The notes: generated from the letters alone by a model not told the origin. Positions 1-5,282 are shown, counted from the first letter of the stretch. The stretch: 5,393 bases of DNA from Desulfobacteraceae bacterium (GCA_030592105.1 JAUVKE010000188.1:1-5393); one strand, 5' to 3'. Numbers and translations: made by a program.

Positions 1-1
1 G

Positions 2-52
2 ACCCCTTTTATCCGTAAATCAGTAGTATTTTCAGGAGGACATGCTCTATGA
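2..52 (+). CDS. Possible C-terminal tail of an upstream gene, 5'-truncated
   Basis: Frame 2 is open from the window edge and ends in a TGA that overlaps the cheA start as ATGA. It would give a 16-residue tail, TPFIRKSVVFSGGHAL. The same ATGA coupling joins cheD and the HDOD gene, so this would fit the local style. The other two forward frames close at bases 16-18 and 24-26, and the cheA Shine-Dalgarno lies inside this tail. Sixteen codons are too few to identify a product, and the open frame may be chance. No function is assigned. Confidence 0.25.
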   Translation, partial: TPFIRKSVVFSGGHAL

Positions 53-2286
53 TAGATGCAATTGCCAGCATAAATGATGATCTTGAAGAGATAGCCACAG
101 AAATAGTGATGATGGATTCTGATGATATTACCACTTTGGGAATTATCATAAACCGTTTTTCAAATATGCATGATTCCTGCCGAAAAGTTGGTCATCCCTC
201 CCTGACAAATCTGGTTAAAGCACTGGAAGGTTATACGGAAAAAATGATACTAAGGCAAACGGATGATTTAAATCCCCTGGAAGAGGGGATTGTTTCTCTT
301 CAATCGATCTGTCAATCTCTTTATAATGAAACCGATTTTAAAAAAGACCTTTCTCCCCTATTTGATAAACTCGGTTTTAAACCTCCTGTCACAGAGTTAG
401 TCTCCACCCAGGCTGAAAATGCTGCACAGATTTCCATGGAAAATACCGATACCGGAGAGACCCAGAGAAAAACGGATGAAGAACCGGATGAACCCCCTGG
501 CCCCCATGTTAAAGATCTGGATGATGATGAAAAAGAGATAATTGAAGATTTTGTAACAGAATCTTTGGATGGCCTGGCGGGCATAGAGGTAACATTGATG
601 GATCTTGAACAGAATCCTGAGGATCTCGATGCAATCAACTCGATCTTCAGACCTTTTCATACAATTAAGGGAATTTCTGCCTTTATTAATCTGGCCAGAA
701 TAAATAAACTTGCCCATAGTGCCGAAAACCTCCTTGACAAAGCAAGAAGTGAAGACATTAAAATAAATCAGAAGGTTATCGACATTATACTTGAAACTGT
801 TGATATGCTGAAAAAACTGATAGAAGGGGTTAACGCCGGGCTTGAGGCAGGGGGTGCACTGGATATTGGTACTGATGTGGGGCCATTAAAAGCCAGAATA
901 GATAACATTGTTTCCAATTCTGATAATGCAGGAAGCAGACTTGGCGAAATTATGCTTGCAGCTGGAACCATAACAGAGGAAACAATAGAAAAAGCCCTTG
1001 AAATCCAGAAGGAAAAGCCTGAAAAGAAATTAGGTGAAATTCTTGTAAAGGAGCTGGAAACAAAACCAAAGGAGGTAATTTCAGCCCTTCGTGTCCAGAC
1101 CAAAACTTCAAAAAAACGTGTTGATCTTCAGGTTAAAGTAGATACAAAAAAGCTCGATAATCTCGTTAATCTCATAGGGGAGCTTGCCATAGTCCAATCC
1201 ATGCTGAAACAGAATAAAGTAATAATTGATGCAAATAATCAGGAGTTATATCAAAACCTGGGTCAGCTGGGACAAATATCTTCTGGATTGCAGACCGCTG
1301 CCATGTCCATGCGGATGGTTCCCATTAAAAGTACCTTCCAGAAAATGGTGAGGCTTGTAAGGGATGTGGCTAAAGGTAACGGAAAGGAGGTCAATCTTTA
1401 TATGTCAGGAGAGGATACAGAGATAGACAGAAATGTTGTGGATGAACTGTATGAGCCCATGGTTCATATGATCCGAAATGCGGTTGATCACGGAATTGAA
1501 ACCCCTGGCAACAGAGAGGCGGTGGGAAAACAAAGGAAAGGGAATGTAAACCTTAATGCATACCATAAGGGGGGGAACATCATCGTTGAAATCAAAGATG
1601 ATGGATGCGGGCTGGATAAGGGACGGATCAGGGAAAAAGCAATAGCAAATAATCTTATAACAGAAAATGACAATCTAACAGATTTTGAGATTTGCAATCT
1701 TATTTTCGAGCCAGGATTTTCAACCGCAGAAAAGGTGACCGACATCTCAGGACGGGGCGTTGGCATGGATGTTGTAAAAAAAGGGATAGAAAGACTAAGG
1801 GGACGGGTTGAAATAAGTTCCATACCAGGCAAGGGGTCAACTTTCAGCATACGTATACCCTTAACCCTTGCCATTATTGACGGAATGGTTGTTAGAATAA
1901 GTAATGAAAGATATATAATCCCTGTGCTGGCGATAAAAAAATCCTTTCGTCCGGAAAAAAAGGATTACTCCAAGTTAGAAGGTAAAGGGGAAATGATTCT
2001 GACCCATGGCAGACTGGCCCCTCTTGCCAGGCTTGACAGGTTATTTGAAATACGAAACGAATCTGCAAATCCATGGGAGGCTATAGTAGTTGCTGTGGAA
2101 TATGAAGAAAAACAGATTTGTATCCTTGTAGATGAACTCCTTGGAAAAGAAGATATTGTAATAAAAAGTATGGGGGAAAGCATGAAAAATGTTAAGGGGA
2201 TAGCAGGGGGAACCATATTAGGAGACGGAAAAGTCGGTTTAATACTCGACATGGCCGGTATTTTTGAACTTGTTGCGGGTAGATAA
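49..2286 (+). CDS. cheA: Chemotaxis histidine kinase CheA with an embedded MshEN-like segment
   Basis: This is the cytoplasmic kinase that reads receptor state, autophosphorylates on an HPt histidine and passes phosphate to CheY and CheB. Residues 1-110 are helical and may be a degenerate HPt-like region. Residues 111-157 are an acidic, proline-containing linker. A canonical P1/HPt domain covers about 160-265, with phospho-acceptor His204 in H-T-I-K-G. Residues 297-350 hold two LGE-type 24-residue repeats where a P2 domain might be expected. P3 dimerisation begins near 356. The P4 ATPase shows the N-box (N477, D480-H481-G482), G1 (D517-D-G-C-G521), the F-box G-F-S-T (556-559), G-R-G-V-G-M (568-573) and G2 (G594-K-G-S-T-F). 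The CheW-like P5 domain runs from about 610 to 745. All ATP-binding boxes are intact, so it should be active. The start is supported by AGGAGG at 34-39, nine bases upstream. A 229-bp repeat element lies directly downstream. Confidence 0.97.
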   Translation: MIDAIASINDDLEEIATEIVMMDSDDITTLGIIINRFSNMHDSCRKVGHPSLTNLVKALEGYTEKMILRQTDDLNPLEEGIVSLQSICQSLYNETDFKKDLSPLFDKLGFKPPVTELVSTQAENAAQISMENTDTGETQRKTDEEPDEPPGPHVKDLDDDEKEIIEDFVTESLDGLAGIEVTLMDLEQNPEDLDAINSIFRPFHTIKGISAFINLARINKLAHSAENLLDKARSEDIKINQKVIDIILETVDMLKKLIEGVNAGLEAGGALDIGTDVGPLKARIDNIVSNSDNAGSRLGEIMLAAGTITEETIEKALEIQKEKPEKKLGEILVKELETKPKEVISALRVQTKTSKKRVDLQVKVDTKKLDNLVNLIGELAIVQSMLKQNKVIIDANNQELYQNLGQLGQISSGLQTAAMSMRMVPIKSTFQKMVRLVRDVAKGNGKEVNLYMSGEDTEIDRNVVDELYEPMVHMIRNAVDHGIETPGNREAVGKQRKGNVNLNAYHKGGNIIVEIKDDGCGLDKGRIREKAIANNLITENDNLTDFEICNLIFEPGFSTAEKVTDISGRGVGMDVVKKGIERLRGRVEISSIPGKGSTFSIRIPLTLAIIDGMVVRISNERYIIPVLAIKKSFRPEKKDYSKLEGKGEMILTHGRLAPLARLDRLFEIRNESANPWEAIVVAVEYEEKQICILVDELLGKEDIVIKSMGESMKNVKGIAGGTILGDGKVGLILDMAGIFELVAGR
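937..1098 (+). other. Tandem 24-residue MshEN-like motifs within CheA (residues 297-350)
   Basis: Two stretches of exactly 24 residues line up. The first runs from R297-L-G to Q320, with G306, I313, A316-L317 and Q320. The second runs from K327-L-G to Q350, with V343, A346-L347 and Q350. They are six residues apart. The pattern (R/K)LGxx..., a glycine near position 10, a hydrophobic at 17, then L and a closing Q matches the paired nucleotide-binding motif known for MshEN/GspE-N domains, some of which bind cyclic di-GMP. The second copy has lost the mid-motif glycine (L336). Similarity is visible by eye; ligand binding is inference. Confidence 0.55.
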
Positions 2287-2295
2287 AAGATTAAA
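2287..2295 (+). repeat. Left direct repeat flanking element 1 (candidate target-site duplication)
   Basis: AAGATTAAA begins directly after the cheA stop codon and ends one base before the left terminal inverted repeat of the 2297-2525 element. The identical nine bases recur at 2526-2534, immediately after the right terminal repeat. This is the arrangement left by transposition. The sequence is AT-rich, so chance is not excluded for one site alone, but element 2 is flanked in a similar way. Confidence 0.6.
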
Positions 2296-2347
2296 AAACT
2301 ATTCAGCTGATACGTATATAGACCGTCACATAAATAATTTCAGCAAT

Positions 2348-2435
2348 AAACTGAGCTATAATAAAATTTAAAAACCTCTGAAACTCGCTGCGCTCAAGCA
2401 GCCAGAGTTTTTTAAATTTCACCATAGCTCAGTTT
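2348..2435 (+). repeat. Long hairpin inside element 1
   Basis: The arms AAACTGAGCTAT (2348-2359) and ATAGCTCAGTTT (2424-2435) are perfect 12-bp reverse complements. After four unpaired bases on each side the stem continues, with AAATTTAAAAA (2364-2374) and CTCTG (2376-2380) facing CAGAG (2403-2407) and the T6-AAATTT run (2408-2419). The whole is an 88-nt cruciform-capable sequence, with a further hairpin at its tip. It has no counterpart in element 2, so it seems to be a separate module. Confidence 0.75.
2381..2413 (+). terminator. Candidate intrinsic terminator at the tip of the element 1 hairpin
   Basis: AAACTC (2381-2386) pairs with GAGTTT (2405-2410), and GCTGC (2387-2391) pairs with GCAGC (2398-2402). 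A six-base loop closes the stem, a CA bulge interrupts it, and T6 spans 2408-2413. The last stem pairs use part of the T tract, so strength is uncertain. It sits about 95 nt after the cheA stop and could lower read-through into cheD. It belongs to the repeat and may not have been selected as a terminator. Confidence 0.4.
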
Positions 2436-2525
2436 CGCCATCTGGCTTTATGAAATTTATTATCTGAACATCTATAGCTTCAGATCATACCCGAAGCATG
2501 CTAAAATCAGCATAGCTGAATAGTT

Positions 2526-2534
2526 AAGATTAAA
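2526..2534 (+). repeat. Right direct repeat flanking element 1 (candidate target-site duplication)
   Basis: AAGATTAAA directly abuts the right terminal inverted repeat and is identical to 2287-2295. Between it and the cheD start lie only 29 nt, including the AAAGGA Shine-Dalgarno at 2550-2555, so the insertion spared cheD's translation signals. Confidence 0.6.
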
Positions 2535-2563
2535 TTGATTGATATAATCAAAGGATACTGCTT

Positions 2564-3043
2564 ATGAATATTGTTGTGGGTGTTTCCGACATGCAGGTAA
2601 GTAATGATCCAAAGGCAGCTATTATAACATATTCCCTTGGTTCATGCATAGGGCTTACAATTTATGATAATGTGGCCCGTGTTGGGGGGATTGCCCATTA
2701 TATGCTTCCGGATTCGACCATTGATACGGCAAAGGCTAAAGACAATCCCTATATGTTTGCCAATACCTGTATACCATTACTTTTTAAATCTGCTTATAAA
2801 TTAGGTGCTAAAAAACAGAGATTGAGAGTTCTTATGGTGGGTGGTTCCAAGATTATGGACCAGAATGGATTTTTTAATATTGGTAACAGAAATTACATGG
2901 CCGCCAGAAAAATGTTGTGGAAAAATAATGTTGTGGTCGATTATGAAAATGTGGGAGGGAGTGTAAATAGAACAATAAAACTCTTTGTTAAATCCGGACA
3001 AGTAAAACTGAAAGTCTCAGGAGGGAGCGAGTTTGAAATATGA
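2564..3043 (+). CDS. cheD: Chemoreceptor glutamine deamidase CheD
   Basis: CheD hydrolyses specific receptor glutamines to glutamates in the cytoplasm, and in many species it also partners a CheC/CheX-type phosphatase. At 159 residues it has the usual family length. The catalytic triad is visible: Cys28 in L-G-S-C-I-G, His45 in G-G-I-A-H-Y-M-L-P, and Thr22 just before Y-S-L-G. These match the Cys-His-Thr of characterised CheD proteins. The conserved G-G-S-K block (93-96) and I-G-N-R-N (106-110) are also intact, so it should be active. AAAGGA at 2550-2555 supports the ATG at 2564. The stop overlaps the next gene's start (ATGA, 3040-3043), indicating translational coupling. Element 1 sits directly upstream. 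Confidence 0.96.
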   Translation: MNIVVGVSDMQVSNDPKAAIITYSLGSCIGLTIYDNVARVGGIAHYMLPDSTIDTAKAKDNPYMFANTCIPLLFKSAYKLGAKKQRLRVLMVGGSKIMDQNGFFNIGNRNYMAARKMLWKNNVVVDYENVGGSVNRTIKLFVKSGQVKLKVSGGSEFEI

Positions 3044-3882
3044 TTGATTTAAAAAAAATAATTAAAGATATAGATAGACTCGAACCGATTCCCCAGGCTG
3101 TGCAAAAGGTTTTATCAATTGTTAATAACCCTGATAGTTCCATTTCCGAGTTAACCGATGTGGTGCAGTATGAACCTTCCCTTACAGCCAATCTGCTGAA
3201 AATTTGTAATTCACCTTACACAGGTTTGACCAGGGAAGTAGACTCTGTACACCGTGCAGTCGCACTTTTGGGGATGAACCAGGTGGGAGATTTGATTCTA
3301 CTGGCAGGCGCTTCAGAAAAACTGAGTAAAGCGCAAAAAGGCTATGACTTAAAACCGGGTGAATTATGGAAATACTCTGTTTCATCAGCCCTTTTGTCCC
3401 GCGAATTAGCCAGAAAAGTGGGAAGAGTGGATGAACATTTTGTTTTTACAGCTGCTCTTTTAAAAGATATGGGGAAACTGATACTTAGCCAGTATGTGGC
3501 AGATTCATTTGAAGAAATCAACCAGCTTGTCACAGTGGAAAATTTTTCTTTTCGGGAGGCTGAAAAAAAGGTGATAGGTATAGACCATGCTGAGTTGGGG
3601 GGGATGGTTATGGAAAAATGGGAATTCAGCAAAAAAATGATTTCCATTGTCAGGAACCATCACCTGTCGGATGAAACATGTGATCCTGAAACTTATGTGA
3701 TTTACCTGGGGGATATTTTGTGTATGATGATGGGAATAGGTGTAGGAGCTGATGGACTCGCTTACAGGTTTTATAAGGATGTGCTCACTGATCTGAAAAT
3801 ATCGGAAAAAGATATTCAGGGGGTTATGGCAGATTTCGTTGTAAAAATAAAAGAAGTGGAAAGTCTTTATAGTCTCTCATAG
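3040..3882 (+). CDS. HDOD-domain signalling protein (HD-family fold, no intact HD catalytic pair)
   Basis: This 280-residue cytoplasmic protein is almost entirely one HDOD domain. The N-terminal block has L-E-P-I-P-Q-A (14-20), then Y-E-P-S-L-T (44-49) and K-I-C-N-S (54-58), then R-A-V-A-L-L-G (72-78), all typical of HDOD. Where HD hydrolases have H-D there is K142-D143 in L-L-K-D-M-G-K, so phosphohydrolase activity is not expected. His183 and His207-His208 remain from the HD-like scaffold. HDOD proteins are usually regulatory, often near two-component or cyclic-nucleotide systems, but their biochemistry is poorly defined. The start overlaps the cheD stop by ATGA, with AGGAGGGAG at 3019-3027, so it is co-translated with cheD. 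A role in setting CheA or CheX output is inferred from position only. Confidence 0.92.
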   Translation: MIDLKKIIKDIDRLEPIPQAVQKVLSIVNNPDSSISELTDVVQYEPSLTANLLKICNSPYTGLTREVDSVHRAVALLGMNQVGDLILLAGASEKLSKAQKGYDLKPGELWKYSVSSALLSRELARKVGRVDEHFVFTAALLKDMGKLILSQYVADSFEEINQLVTVENFSFREAEKKVIGIDHAELGGMVMEKWEFSKKMISIVRNHHLSDETCDPETYVIYLGDILCMMMGIGVGADGLAYRFYKDVLTDLKISEKDIQGVMADFVVKIKEVESLYSLS

Positions 3883-3922
3883 GAACCTGCCGTATAAATT
3901 TTCAATCCTTTGTATATCTAAA

Positions 3923-3935
3923 GCGGCAAAGCCGC
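3923..3935 (+). repeat. Short GC hairpin at the edge of the heptad element
   Basis: GCGGC-AAA-GCCGC is a perfect 5-bp stem with a three-base loop, about 40 nt after the HDOD stop. No T tract follows on the plus strand, and the heptad repeat begins at its last base. It may be part of the repeat element rather than a terminator. Confidence 0.45.
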
Positions 3936-4083
3936 AGTTGTCAGTTATCAGTTGTCAGCACTGGAGGTTAGGAACGAGGTTCAGAAAAAGATTTTGGCAG
4001 GTTTTTGCAATATTCAAAAGGTCTTGTGGAGAATTAAGAACACAAATTTATATTGATATGCTTTTACTGATAACTGAGAACTG
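3935..4083 (+). repeat. Heptad-based inverted-repeat element between the HDOD gene and cheY
   Basis: The left arm is CAGTTGT-CAGTTAT-CAGT (3935-3952), and the heptad run continues to 3958. The right arm ACTGATAACTGAGAACTG (4066-4083) is its reverse complement at 17 of 18 positions. About 113 nt lie between the arms with no open frame worth calling. Period-7 CAGTTAT-type repeats are known as dispersed intergenic elements in several unrelated bacteria. This element shares neither ends nor core with the elements at 2297 and 5034, so it is a second family. No transposase is encoded and no clear target-site duplication is visible; ATATC occurs at 3914-3918 and 4084-4088 but is short. Confidence 0.65.
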
Positions 4084-4089
4084 ATATCA

Positions 4090-4095
4090 TATAAT
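4090..4095 (+). promoter_or_regulatory. Candidate -10 box upstream of cheY
   Basis: A perfect TATAAT lies 55 nt before the cheY ATG and just after the heptad element's right arm. It would give a leader of roughly 50 nt containing the cheY Shine-Dalgarno. No good -35 hexamer sits at 16-18 bp spacing: the right place reads CTGATA or close to it, inside the repeat arm. In AT-rich DNA this motif arises often, so the call is tentative. Confidence 0.3.
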
Positions 4096-4150
4096 GACTT
4101 TCTTGTTTTTTGTGACAGAAAACCAGGAGTAAGGTACTAAGGGAGGTAAA

Positions 4151-4576
4151 ATGGCATATAATATTTTGATCGTGGATGATTCCTCTCCAATGCGTATGGT
4201 GATAAAGAAAAATATAAAAGCATCCGGTTTTAAAACAGGAGAAATATTTGAAGCCGCAAACGGCATGGATGCCCTTGCTATAGTAAAAAAAGAATGGCTT
4301 GATATTATTCTGACTGATTTCAATATGCCGGGAATGAATGGTCTTGAACTTGTTTGTGAAATAAAAAAAATTGACACGGCAAAAGATATCCCAATTATCA
4401 TGATTACAACAGAGGGGAGCCAGGCAAGATTAGACGACTTTACTGCGCAAGGTGTAACCGATTATATAAAAAAACCTTTTGTTCCTCAAACAATAAAAGC
4501 AAAAATGAATAATTTATTGGGAGAATCTGATTATGAAGAAGAAGCTGAAGAGAGCGATGATGGATTCGATTTCTGA
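4151..4576 (+). CDS. cheY: Chemotaxis response regulator CheY with an acidic C-terminal tail
   Basis: This is a single-domain receiver that takes phosphate from CheA and, in its phosphorylated form, acts on the flagellar switch or another motility output. The acidic pocket is D9-D10, the phospho-acceptor is D56 in L-T-D-F-N-M-P-G-M-N-G, the switch threonines are T86-T87, the aromatic is Y105 and the conserved lysine is K108 before P109. There is no output domain. At 141 residues it is about 20 longer than a minimal CheY because of the tail from G124, in which ten of the last 17 residues are Asp or Glu. GGGAGGT at 4141-4147 sits unusually close (three bases) to the ATG. The last 44 nt overlap cheX in another frame. 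Other cytoplasmic single-domain regulators look alike, but the context makes CheY the best call. Confidence 0.95.
   Translation: MAYNILIVDDSSPMRMVIKKNIKASGFKTGEIFEAANGMDALAIVKKEWLDIILTDFNMPGMNGLELVCEIKKIDTAKDIPIIMITTEGSQARLDDFTAQGVTDYIKKPFVPQTIKAKMNNLLGESDYEEEAEESDDGFDF
4519..4524 (+). promoter_or_regulatory. Shine-Dalgarno deciding the cheX start
   Basis: GGGAGA lies eight bases before the ATG at 4533, inside the cheY coding region. The later in-frame ATGs at 4557 and 4560 have only GAAGAGAG nearby, with poorer spacing. This favours the longer cheX with the basic N-terminus and a 44-nt overlap with cheY. Confidence 0.55.
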
Positions 4577-5000
4577 TGTTTTTGAAACAATGTTTTTCCT
4601 TCCCATGGAGTTTTCAGAAGCTTTAGGGATTGAAGAATTTTGGGGATTTGAAGAAAAAGGGGTATTAGCATGTACATTAACTTTTAACGGTCCTTTTTCA
4701 GGAAAATTTGTTTTATTTATGCCAGCTGTACTGGCAATTCCTCTTACAGCCGATTTTATGGGAATAGAAAGCAGCAGTCTTTCTAAAGACCAGATAACCG
4801 GGACAATAAAAGAGATTGTAAACATGGTAGCAGGTAGCATGTTTGTCAATTATGATGATAAAAATGTTTTTGACCTGGCTATTCCCCAAATGTCCACTTT
4901 TGAAAAGACCTGCAAGGATGACCCGGCTTTAAAAGAAAGCCTGTTTTTTGGAGTAAAAACTCCGGACAGCAAATTCGCATTGAAGATTGAGATAACTTAG
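4533..5000 (+). CDS. cheX: CheX-type chemotaxis phosphatase (CheC/CheX/FliY family)
   Basis: This family removes phosphate from CheY-P and so resets the signal. The 155 residues fit one CheX-like domain. The phosphatase signature E-x-x-N is seen at E94 and N97 in K-E-I-V-N-M-V-A-G, once rather than twice, as in CheX and unlike CheC or FliY. A hydrophobic strand region (58-70) with T-A-D-F-M-G after it fits the fold. The N-terminus M-K-K-K-L-K-R is strongly basic and is encoded by the same bases as CheY's acidic tail. If translation began at 4557 or 4560, these residues would be lost without affecting the domain. Overlap with cheY implies coupled expression of regulator and phosphatase. CheX is favoured over CheC by the single motif, but symbol assignment within this family is loose. 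Confidence 0.85.
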   Translation: MKKKLKRAMMDSISDVFETMFFLPMEFSEALGIEEFWGFEEKGVLACTLTFNGPFSGKFVLFMPAVLAIPLTADFMGIESSSLSKDQITGTIKEIVNMVAGSMFVNYDDKNVFDLAIPQMSTFEKTCKDDPALKESLFFGVKTPDSKFALKIEIT

Positions 5001-5024
5001 AGACAAAATCCCTTAACCTGAGTT

Positions 5025-5032
5025 AATAAAAT
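5025..5032 (+). repeat. Left direct repeat flanking element 2 (candidate target-site duplication)
   Basis: AATAAAAT ends one base before the left end of the 5034-5281 element and recurs at 5283-5290, one base after its right end. It is low-complexity AT sequence, so weak by itself. It carries weight because the related element 1 has a nine-base flanking repeat in the equivalent position. Confidence 0.5.
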
Positions 5033-5033
5033 A

Positions 5034-5281
5034 TAACTATTCAGCTAAGGATCGGAAATGAAATTACTTGAACGAAATTGTTTCTCTTTTGGTCCATCTA
5101 CTGCGTTACATCAAAGGCCGAATACATCAAGTATTCAACCTTTAATGCGCCTTGTATATGAACCAAAATCCTTCATAATTTTTATTCAATTTATATAATT
5201 TCCGATCCTGATATGTACGGCAACAGGTATAATCAGATCATACCTGCTACCGTATCTTAAACCAGCGACGCTGAATAGTTA
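5034..5281 (+). mobile_element. MITE-like inverted-repeat element 2, between cheX and cheB
   Basis: This 248-bp non-coding element has perfect 12-bp ends, TAACTATTCAGC (5034-5045) and GCTGAATAGTTA (5270-5281). Its right part is a clean hairpin: TACGG (5216-5220) with CCGTA (5250-5254), and CAGGTAT (5224-5230) with ATACCTG (5240-5246), around a nine-base loop. The core TCAGATCATACC (5233-5244) is identical to element 1. If the palindrome at 5048-5209 is set aside, the remainder is an approximately 83-bp scaffold that folds end to end. It fills most of the 329-nt gap between cheX and cheB. No transposase is encoded, and an eight-base direct repeat flanks it. Confidence 0.7.
5048..5209 (+). repeat. 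Nested long palindrome within element 2
   Basis: The ends AGGATCGGAAAT (5048-5059) and ATTTCCGATCCT (5198-5209) are perfect 12-bp reverse complements. Pairing resumes inward: TTTTGGTCCAT faces ATGAACCAAAA with one mismatch, then AAAGG (5113-5117) faces CCTTT (5139-5143). GAATAC (5120-5125) faces GTATTC (5131-5136) around a five-base loop. The whole is one imperfect palindrome of about 162 bp with its own ends, distinct from the outer element, which suggests one element inside another. Confidence 0.65.
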
Positions 5282-5282
5282 C

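Larger units (their letters stand above)
2297..2525 (+). mobile_element. MITE-like inverted-repeat element 1, between cheA and cheD
   Basis: This 229-bp non-coding element starts with AACTATTCAGCT (2297-2308) and ends with its perfect reverse complement (2514-2525). The core TCAGATCATACC (2480-2491) is shared exactly with element 2 at 5233-5244. GATACGTA next to the left end resembles GATATGTA of element 2 (5210-5217). The middle (about 2333-2463) is a different long imperfect palindrome, whose best arms are 2348-2359 and 2424-2435. There is no transposase or credible reading frame, so it would depend on an enzyme supplied elsewhere. A nine-base direct repeat flanks it. Removing it leaves a 38-nt cheA-cheD gap. 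REP/REPIN-like repeats are an alternative class, but the flanking duplication favours a MITE. Confidence 0.72.

Noticed and set aside
1931..1961. A7 runs in cheA as possible programmed frameshift sites.
   Set aside because: The frame continues cleanly through the P5 domain to a normal C-terminus, and no alternative frame extends or ends in a meaningful way. Such runs are common in lysine-rich AT-rich genes.
321..2252. Several minus-strand open frames of 95-128 codons opposite cheA.
   Set aside because: They are shadows of cheA: serine/phenylalanine/isoleucine-rich, without recognisable domains or good ribosome sites, while the plus strand encodes a complete intact CheA.
2543..2548. Perfect TATAAT upstream of cheD as a promoter -10 box.
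   Set aside because: Transcription would begin inside or just after the AAAGGA Shine-Dalgarno at 2550-2555, and no acceptable -35 lies upstream. The motif is expected by chance in this AT-rich stretch.
2297..2563. Conserved-looking stems before cheD as a riboswitch.
   Set aside because: The same ends and core occur before cheB in element 2, both copies are flanked by direct repeats, and no known aptamer pattern is recognisable. A mobile repeat explains the structure better.
3935..3958. Tandem heptads as the beginning of a CRISPR array.
   Set aside because: The units are seven bases long and contiguous with no spacers, and the second set is inverted. No cas gene is present.
3884..4006. AACCTGCC (3884-3891) and GGCAGGTT (3996-4003) followed by T5 as a terminator of the HDOD gene.
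   Set aside because: The 8-bp arms are more than 100 nt apart, too far for an intrinsic terminator, and one arm lies within the heptad element.
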